From contig NC_083587.1 in the NCBI RefSeq assembly GCF_027579695.1, positions 38,373,732 through 38,437,731 of the forward strand: a stretch of DNA of 64,000 nucleotides, given 5' to 3'. The translations under genes and the position numbers were made by a program. Positions within the stretch are counted from its first letter, which is position 1, and each line of letters begins with the position of its first letter. The notes beneath the pieces were generated by a model, which was not told the origin of the DNA, made no database searches, and worked only from the letters and a program-made list of their open reading frames with translations. Origin of the DNA: Neoarius graeffei. Its lineage: Eukaryota > Chordata > Actinopteri > Siluriformes > Ariidae. Of this stretch, positions 45,801 to 54,800 are shown one piece after another.

Positions 45801-48800
45801 AAGCTGCACCCCTGCGCTTACTTCTCCCACCGCCTGAGTCCTGCGGAGTCCCGGTACGATGTGGGGGATCGAGAACTGTTAGCGGTCAAACTGGCCCTTG
45901 AGGAGTGGAGGCACTGGCTGGAGGGAGCGCAACATCCATTCCTGGTTTGGACTGACCACAAGAACCTGGAGTACCTCCAGCAAGCCAAGAGACTGAACCC
46001 TCGACAGGCTAGGTGGGCCCTGTTTTTCAGTCGGTTTGACTTCACTCTCTCGTACCGTCCCGGCTCCAAGAACACCAAACCTGACGCACTGTCCAGGCTG
46101 TTCTCTGCCACTAACAGGGAGAATGAAGTCGGGCCTATTATCCCGGTGTCCCGGATTGTGGCCCCTGTCCGCTGGGGTATTGAGGAGGCTGTTCGACGAG
46201 CCCAACGCCAGGACCCCGGTCCTGGGACGGGGCCACCGGGCCTCTTGTACGTCCCACATCAAGCCCGGGCCAAGGTTCTCCAGTGGGGTCACTCTTCCCC
46301 TCTCACCGCCCACCCGGGAGCTCGGAGGACCCTGGACTTCCTGAAAAGACGCTTCTGGTGGCCTAACATGGAGCAGGAAGTAAGGTCATTTGTCCTGTCC
46401 TGTGAGGTTTGCACCAGAACCAAGAACCCACGACAGCGTCCCCAGGGTCTCCTGCATCCTCTGACCATTCCCCGGCGTCCCTGGTCCCACGTGGCAGTCG
46501 ACTTCATCACGGGTCTCCCTGAGTCACAAGGTAACATGGTCATTTTGGTCATTGTTGACAGATTCTCCAAGGCCTGCCGCTTCATACCTCTGTGCAAACT
46601 CCCCTCTGCTCTTGAAACAGCAAAACTTATATTTAATCATGTCTTCCGAGTCTTTGGTCTTCCACAGGACATCGTCTCAGACCGAGGGCCCCAGTTCTCC
46701 TCCCGAGTGTGGCACGGGTTCTGCAAGGTCATCGGAGCCACTGCCAGCCTCTCCTCTGGGTTTCACCCACAGTCCAATGGTCAGACGGAGAGGCTCAACC
46801 AGGACCTGGAAACCACCCTGCGAGGCCTGGCTATGGATAACCCGACATCATGGAGCACCTGGCTGCCATGGGCAGAGTACGCCCACAACACCCTGCAGTC
46901 ATCGGCCACCAAGCTGTCGCCATTCCAGTGCCAATTCGGGTTCCAGCCACCTCTGTTCCCGGACCAGGAGGAGGACGCGGGGGTGCCCTCGGTCAACCAA
47001 TATGTGAGACGGTGTCGCAAGACCTGGAGCAAGGTCAGGAAGACCCTCATACAGACCTCCAGAACCAACCAGACTCAGGCCAACCGCCACAGAAGACCTG
47101 CACACACTTTCCGCCCTGGGCAGCGGGTTTGGCTGTCCACTAAGGACCTTCCGCTGCGGGTGGAGAACCGCAAGCTTGCTCCTCGCTACATTGGCCCCTT
47201 CAAGGTGGTGCGCAGGGTGAACCCTGTCTCCTACCGGCTCCAGTTGCCCCGGACTCTGAGGATCAACCCCACTTTCCATGTTTCCCTGTTGCGGCCTGTA
47301 CTGACGTCTACGTATGCCCCTGCTCCTAGGAACCCCCCACCCCCCCCACATCTTCCAGGGGCAGACTGTGTTCACTGTGCATCGCCTGCTTGACTCCCGC
47401 CGGGTCCGCAGCGGGTTGCAATATCTGGTGGACTGGGAGGGCTATGGTCCTGAGGAGCGCTGCTGGGTTCCTGCTCGGGATGTCCTAGATAAAGAACTGT
47501 GTCGGGACTTCCATTCGGCCCATCCGGATCGCCCTGGGAACGTCAGGAGACGCTCCTAGAGGGGGGGGTCCTGTTAGGACTTGGACTGTTTTGGCCTCTA
47601 GAGGCCGCTGTTATTTCCTTTTTGTGTCTTGTTTATTTTGGCCTCTAGAGGCCGCCACTGTTCCTGTGTTTTGTGTTTTTGTTAATTGCCTGTTAGTCCT
47701 AATTATCTTCACCTGTGTCCTTAATTAGTTTGTGTATTTATACCCCTGAGTTCAGTCCTCTTGTCACGGAGTCTTTGTGCTGTTATGTTTATCTCCAGTT
47801 TCCTTTGTACTGTGTTTTGTGGATCTTCTGAGCTTTTGCATTTTTGCCTTTTTCTTTTTGAATTATACTCTTTGTTTTTTTTTTTTTTTTTTGCCCTGGA
47901 TTGTATATAGTGTACATAGTATAAATAAACCTTTTGTTACTTTTTCTACTTCCGCCTCACGCCTCTGCATTTGAGTCATTCCCCTGGTGGCCTAGTGGGG
48001 GTTTGCTGGATCATCACACCAACGAACCAGGTTCGAATCCCAGCAAAACCCTAACAGCGACCTAAAATCGCCGCCATTTTGTGATGTGATGCTGTGATGT
48101 GACACACGATGTGAAGTACTGAAAGTAGCCACAAACACCATTTCTTGCCATCAACAGTGTAGAGGGGAAAGGGCTTGTGACCACTTCCCCATTTTCCGAT
48201 GTTAATTTGCTCTGTGTTATGAAAATGAGGCCAATAACAAACCACCGTTTTCTCTGTACTCTCAATGGCAAGGGTGTAAGCCGGCCTCACAGTATGGTGT
48301 CCAAACAAACAGAACACCCGACCACTTCCTGAGCTCTATAGTATGTCTTCTTACAGCTTATACAAATTGAGTAACGTGCATTTGGATTTGCTAGTCTTTG
48401 GTCAAATGAAAAATGTGGTCACATTTTTTTTCTTGCAATATCTTCCCATCTCAACAGAAATGTTGAAATGCCAAAAATGAGAACTAGGCCTACATTTCAG
48501 CAAAGAAAATAAGGCCTTTTATGTCAATGCAAGCTAATGTTCATCATGGCCTAGTGCCAAAACAGATTTGTGTCTAAGACAAACATGTTTGATTCGCAGC
48601 CTAAAATATTCACCTCTTATGATTTCTTTTGAGACTTTGATTGCCTGCTAGTGGCATTAGTATCAAAATGTGTTATGTTTTTTATACATATTTGTTTGTT
48701 TTTCTGTTTTTTTAGCTCCTCATTCCCCACACTCGCTACACACTCCAGATCAACATCTTGGCACGAAACCGGCTGATTTCCAACAATGGAGCCATTACAG

Positions 48801-51800
48801 TGGTATAGACCCATATAAAAGTGTTTCTGCAATTATTACAGAATCAGTAGGATTTATAATTTCCTTAAATTATTGAATAGGAATGACATACAGTGTGTTT
48901 CCATGCAGGGAGATAGCAGAGGTATAACTCATACATACAATGGCAATGATGTTTGATATTGATTTATATTTCTAAATACTATCATTCATTATCTTGAACT
49001 GCAATTATTCTTTTTTGAGAGTAATGCACATACAGTAATACTATGCTATTTATACCCAGGTGTACATAGCATAGAATAGCAGAGACAAGCACCCGGGTGT
49101 CTGTAGCATAGAATGCTATTTACACCCAAGCATACTTATGTGTATGGAAACAGCATAAGTCTTGATTTGCTTTCTGAAGTGGAAAGTGGGGGTGCTTCCT
49201 TAAGAGGCCAAGCTGAGTCTGCTACTGAGCAGGCATCACAGCAATATAATGCCGTTTCCACGTCAAAAGTACTGTATTCCTACATAAAAACTGCAAAGTA
49301 TTCCTGTCTGAGAATGAGGCTCTGAAAGATAATTATGTATACCTTTCTTACAAAGTCCTGCTCCTCTACAAATCATTTACACAATCTCAATAACTTTCTA
49401 ATCTCCTCACACCTACAGTCCCCTGTGGTCCTCCAATTAGGACCATTTGACCATCCCTCACACCAGATTAGGAGAGAGCTTCCATGTTGGTGCCCTCTGT
49501 GGAGCAAGCTACCCCTCTACATCTGTTATCGCCCTTTTTTGGGCCTGTGCATAACACACCTAAAAGCATACCTTTTAACCAAGGCCTTTGGTCTCTAAAC
49601 CCCTCCCTCCAACTCAGTCAAACCTTGGATATCTTGAAAGGCACAAAATGAAACCACTTGTTGTTACTATTGTGCATTTTTATGAAGAATTTCAAAGGAA
49701 TCAGATTTTGATAGCTCTGTGAAAATCTGATTTCTTTGAAATTCTTCATATTGTAATTTGTATTTGGAGTATTTCCCTTATTACCTGTAAAGCTAACAAT
49801 AACTTATACCAGATGTACAAAGCAAGCAGACAGAAGTATCAAGAGTTACTCTCCCCTATAATCCCTAATAAATTTAGACACAGTGACTGGAGAAGTAATT
49901 CAGTGACTTTTGAAATGGCAACTAGCACCATGTCCAAAAATTTGTAATTTGTTTAATCTTAGTATTCAGGCATTGGTGGTGATGCCTTGGTTAGTTTACT
50001 GAAGCGGGCAACAAAAGCCCTGACCTACAGCTCCCTCTGTCTGCCTGAAAACATCTCTGAGAGAGGCCTGGAGAACGTCCCCAACTACCACTACAGAGAC
50101 GATGGGATGCAACTGTGGAACATCATCAACAAGTATATTTACCAGTCAGAACACTGCTGCTTACTGTAATACACAGAGATTTTATTCACTTTATTTCACA
50201 TTTTATACACTGCATTAAGACATGTGGCCATTTGCAGGTATGTTGGAGGAGTCGTGCAACATTACTACAAATCTGATGAGGACATGCAGAAGGACACAGA
50301 ACTGCAGAACTGGATCAGTGAGATTTTCACCAAGGGTTTCCTAGAAAGAAGCAACACAGGTATACACAGAAATAGTGTCCTTTAAAGGCCTATAAGAAAT
50401 GACTTAAAAATGGCAACAGAACAGTAATACATGTAATGTCAAAAACACTGGTTCTGTCTGCCAATTAGTCAGTCTGTCTGTATGTATTTATTTACACACT
50501 GGCGTTAGCATGCAAATTAGCGGTTGGCTGTCTTGTATATTTATCACGTGGCACTGTGATTTTAAAAGAATGGTCTAAAAAGATTTACGCAATTTCTGTC
50601 ACGGCCATGGCCACGAGGACAGGGTTGAACCCAAGCGCAGACTCAGTAAGGAGCAAACTTAGTTTTAATGCAGAACCACTGGAGACTTCTCAAACAATCC
50701 AGGAATTACATTTGAAATAGATTAAACTAGAAACAAGGACTAGCCGAACAGCAGCAGAGACAAAACATAGGCACAAGGATCTGACTAGAACAAGACAAGA
50801 CACAAACTTAACTGACGAAATAATCCTGAAAGGAGCAGCACACAAGACTGGGTTTAAATACATACGAAATTAACAAGACTAACAAGGTTAACAAGACACA
50901 AGGTAATGATCAAACAAGGCACAGGTGAGGGGCAGAGACATGGACACAGTGGATAAGCACATGACTGGTATAAACAAAAAGAGCACATGGCAGACACAGG
51001 AAATGACAATCAAAACAGGAAGTGACCGATAAGACAAACAGACAGGGCAAAACAAAAGCACTAAACTACAAGACAAGGAGAAAAATACGAAAAATACAAA
51101 AACAAATCAGAGGATCCTGACAGTACCCCCTCTCCAATGCACGCCTCCTGGCATCCACAAGACCCCCACCAAAAGTCCAACCTGGGCGGGTGGAGGGGGA
51201 TCAGGAAGAAGGGACAAAGCTGACAGGAGCTCAGGAGAAAAGTTCAATGGGCAGGTAAGCCTTCTCTGGCAGTGCAGACAATGCAACGCAAAGCAGATGC
51301 AGGCTCTGGCTGGGCAGCAGGCTCTGGCTGGGCAGGCATTGGAGACCCCGGCATGACGGGAGGTTTAAGCAAGGCAGGGAAGTCAGGCTTGACAGAGTCA
51401 CGAAGTGGGGACTCTGGCGAGACGAGACTCTGGCGAGACAGGAGACTCAAATGCAGACTTAAATGGAACACGCTGAGACAGAACGGGACAGACTGGGATG
51501 GGACTACAAATGGCTTAGGAATAGGAACATTAACAGGGACAGGAACAGATACAGTAACCGGCACAGTGACTGGAACAGTAACAGGTACAGAGACGGGCAC
51601 ATTGACAGATACAGGGACTGGGACAGGCACTGAGATGCTGACAGAAATGGGGACAGAGGCAGGCACAGCGATAGGAACAGTAAAAGGCACAGAGATAGGA
51701 ACAAGGATAGGGATACAGATAGGAATAGTGAATGAAACAGTAATGGGGACAGTGATGTTGACAGTGACAGGAACGCAAGTGGGGACATTGACAGAGGTTG

Positions 51801-54800
51801 TGGCTGACGTGGGAACAAAGTCTTCCCCAGGGACTGGGGTGGGATTGGACACGACAGGCTCAATCTCGGGGACAAAGACACCCTCAACTGCTTTGGACTG
51901 AGGGAGAGGGTTAGAAACAGACAGACACACAGGGGTGGACTCAGACATACACAAATCCTTAGACCAGGATTCTGAAGGAAGCACAGGATCCAGAGCAGAC
52001 ATTGAAAGACCACTTGGAGGAAAAACAGGGCAAGACACAGAATTGGACACAAGAGCAGGTTTAGAAACAGGGATGGAAACAGACACAGGGAGTGAAGCAC
52101 ATCTGGGCACACCCTCATTGGCAGATAAGGGAACAGGGGGAGATTTACAGAATTCAGGGACAGATAGAGAGGCTGAAAGGGGCTGTTTGCAGGGAAGCGG
52201 GCTCAAGCACCGGCTGGGCGTCGGGAGGCTCCTCTGCAGTTTTAACCACACTTGAACTGATCATGGCCTGGACAGGATGTGAGGGATCTGGCCCGACTTC
52301 ATTCTGCTGTCGGAGGACCAACTGGGTTGATGAAGGTCCTAGACATCCTCCCAAGGCCTTAACTCTGACTGGGGCAGCTGGAGCTTGTGCAAGCTGACAA
52401 GGTGCATCTCTGACTGGCAAAACCTCAGAAACAGACATGACTTGGGATTTTGGTGTGGCACCACGCGGATTACACAAGGGTAGGAGAGCTGTTGAAAAAG
52501 CTGGTCGGAAGGCAGGGGTGCTGGAACTGTGAGGCACGCCAGGTGCTCGAGCTTTGCTGTTTGGGGAGGCGCCTGATGACTAATCGAGTTCCCCAAAATG
52601 CAGCCCTTGGTAAGGAGGTGTCAGAGATGGAACAGTCTGTCTCAAGGTCAGAAGATTCAGACTCCTGCTCCTCCTCAGTTGTCCACTCCTTGCCCTCGGT
52701 GTCCCACTCACCACAGTCAGTATACCACCCCTCATTAGTAATCCAGTCATTGTCAATTTGAAGGACTTTCCTAGACCGGGATTGTCCAGGATTGGGCAGG
52801 GCTAGCATGGAAGGAGCAGAAGAAGCAGAAGTGAGCATGAAGCCTCCAACAGCTACAGAATGTTGAGAACCGGGAGTGGGCACTGGGCTGGACTCCACGT
52901 GAAGCGGTGTTGAATTAACCTCCCCATTGTCATTAGAGTCCTGGAGGTTCTGAAAACTCTTCTTAAGGACAGCGGTCTGAATGGCTAATGACTCCATCTC
53001 TGGAAACCCAGTGAGCCTAGTCTTGCATCTACAATAACAGCGTTCTCCATTAAACAAACAGCAGCAAGCTTATGCTCAATGTCAGAGGTGCCACTGACTA
53101 CGGATAACAGAGCTATGAAAGTTGCCCTCACTTCCTCTACCTCTTGAAGAAGGCATCCAAGATCTGCTGGGTCCATGTTCTTGGCAGGATTATTCTGTCA
53201 CGGCCGTGGCCACGAGGACAGGGTTGAACCCATGCTCAGACTCAGAGCAAGGAGCAAACTTAGTTGTAATGCAAAACCACTGGAGACTTCTCAGACAATC
53301 CAGGAATTACATTTGAAATAGATTAAACTAGAAACAAGGACTAGCCAAACAGCAGCAAAGACAAACCATAGGCACAAGGCTCTGACTCAAACAAGCCAAG
53401 CCACATAGACAAGACTGACAAAATAATCCTGCAATGAGCAGCACACAAGACTGGGTTTAAATACATACGAATTAACAAGACTAACAAGGTTAACAAGACA
53501 CAGGTGAGGATGAAACAAGTTAATGATCAAACAAGGCACAGGTGAGGGGCAGAGACATGGGCACAGTGGATAAGCACATGACTGGTATAAACAAAGAGCA
53601 CATGGCAGACACAGGAAATGACTCAATCAAAACAGGAAGTGACAGATAAGACAAACAGACAGGGCAAAACAAAAGCACTAAACTACAAGACAAGGAGAAA
53701 AACACATATCATCTCATTATCTCTAGCCGCTTTATCCTTCTACAGGGTCGCAGGCAAGCTGGAGCCTATCCCAGCTGACTACGGGCGAAAGGCAGGGTAC
53801 ACCCTGGACAAGTCGCCAGGTCATCACAGGGCTGACACATAAACACAGACAACCATTCACACCTACGGTCAATTTAGAGTCACCAGTTAACCTAACCTGC
53901 ATGTCTTTGGACTGTGGGGGAAACCGGAGCACCCGGAGGAAACCCACGCGGACACAGGGAGAACATGCAAACTCCGCACAGAAAGGCCCTCACCAGCCAC
54001 GGGGCTCGAACCCGGACCTTCTTGCTGTGAGGCGACAGCGCTAAACACTACACCACCGTGCCGCCCCGGAGAAAAACACGAAATACAAAAACAATCAACA
54101 GAGGATCCTGACAATTGCAACATGGGAAGAAACAGCTTCATGATGAATTGTAGTCAAAGCTAAACTTAAATAAAATAAATGAAATGACCGCTTACAAAGT
54201 ACTGTAAGTACTGTGGCCTGATGTTTTACATGCATTAACACATCTTTATCTTACAGGAACTTGTTTCATATGCATGTCTTTATTTCTCAGGAATGCCTAA
54301 GTCTTTTCAGACAGTGCATGACCTCATCAAGTTCATTACCATGGTGATCTTCACAGTATCTGCCCAACATGCTGCTGTCAACAATGGACAGGTAATATTT
54401 AAAACTATCTGTGAGTCAATCAATTTGTCCCATGTTTTGAAAGAATGCTAAAAAAAGAAAACCATACCGCCACTTGTTTATTGAAGGTAGGCTACAAAGA
54501 CGGTCTCAATGAAGTTAGTGCGAGTTGAAATCGCATGTTTGGGTTGCAGGTGACAAATGTGCTGTGCTGTTTGAAGACCCACTGCATACCCGTGTTGTTC
54601 TATTGCAAAATTATTTCATGCATTATTTAATGCCTCATAGGTAGCCGGCCATGCCTTCCTACACACTTCCGCTTGACTATCATCTCCCTACAGTGCTAAT
54701 CTGGATTTGATACCATTGAGCTCATTGTCTCAGGAGGCATTTTAACTTGACCATTCAGCGAACAGAGGGAGGAGTTGTAAATGCAGAGCAGGAATGCTAT

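Larger units (their letters stand above)
42783..48056 (+). mobile_element. Ty3/Gypsy chromovirus (Tf1/sushi type) copy 2, frameshifted, plus strand
   Basis: Same family as 6340-11639. LTRs are 42783-43263 and 47572-48056 (481 and 485 bp), differing mainly in a poly-T length. Gag and pol are each broken by one indel. A 5-bp target duplication is not present; the closest match is GCCACC before and GCGACC after. It lies in lipoxygenase intron 8 in the same direction as the gene, so its LTR poly-A signals could affect the host transcript. Confidence 0.92.
50597..54113 (-). mobile_element. Non-autonomous LTR retrotransposon with unusual internal ORF, minus strand
   Basis: LTRs at 50597-51122 (526 bp, 3' in element sense) and 53196-54113 (5', containing a SINE) share TGTCACGGCC...GATCCTGACA. 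A purine tract abuts the 3' LTR (complement of 51123-51140, GGAGAGGGGGTAC). Flanks ATTTC and ATTGC could be a 5-bp target duplication with one change. The 2-kb interior has no gag, protease, RT or integrase motif; it carries the reading frames described separately. It lies in intron 11 of the lipoxygenase, antisense. Confidence 0.82.

Noticed and set aside
42777..48062. GCCACC/GCGACC as target duplication of Gypsy copy 2
   Set aside because: It needs six bases with a mismatch while copy 1 has a perfect 5-bp duplication; it may be a coincidence or mark a recombined element.
51272..51901. 209-codon plus-strand ORF rich in Thr-Gly
   Set aside because: Shadow of the minisatellite in the non-autonomous LTR element; opposite to element orientation.
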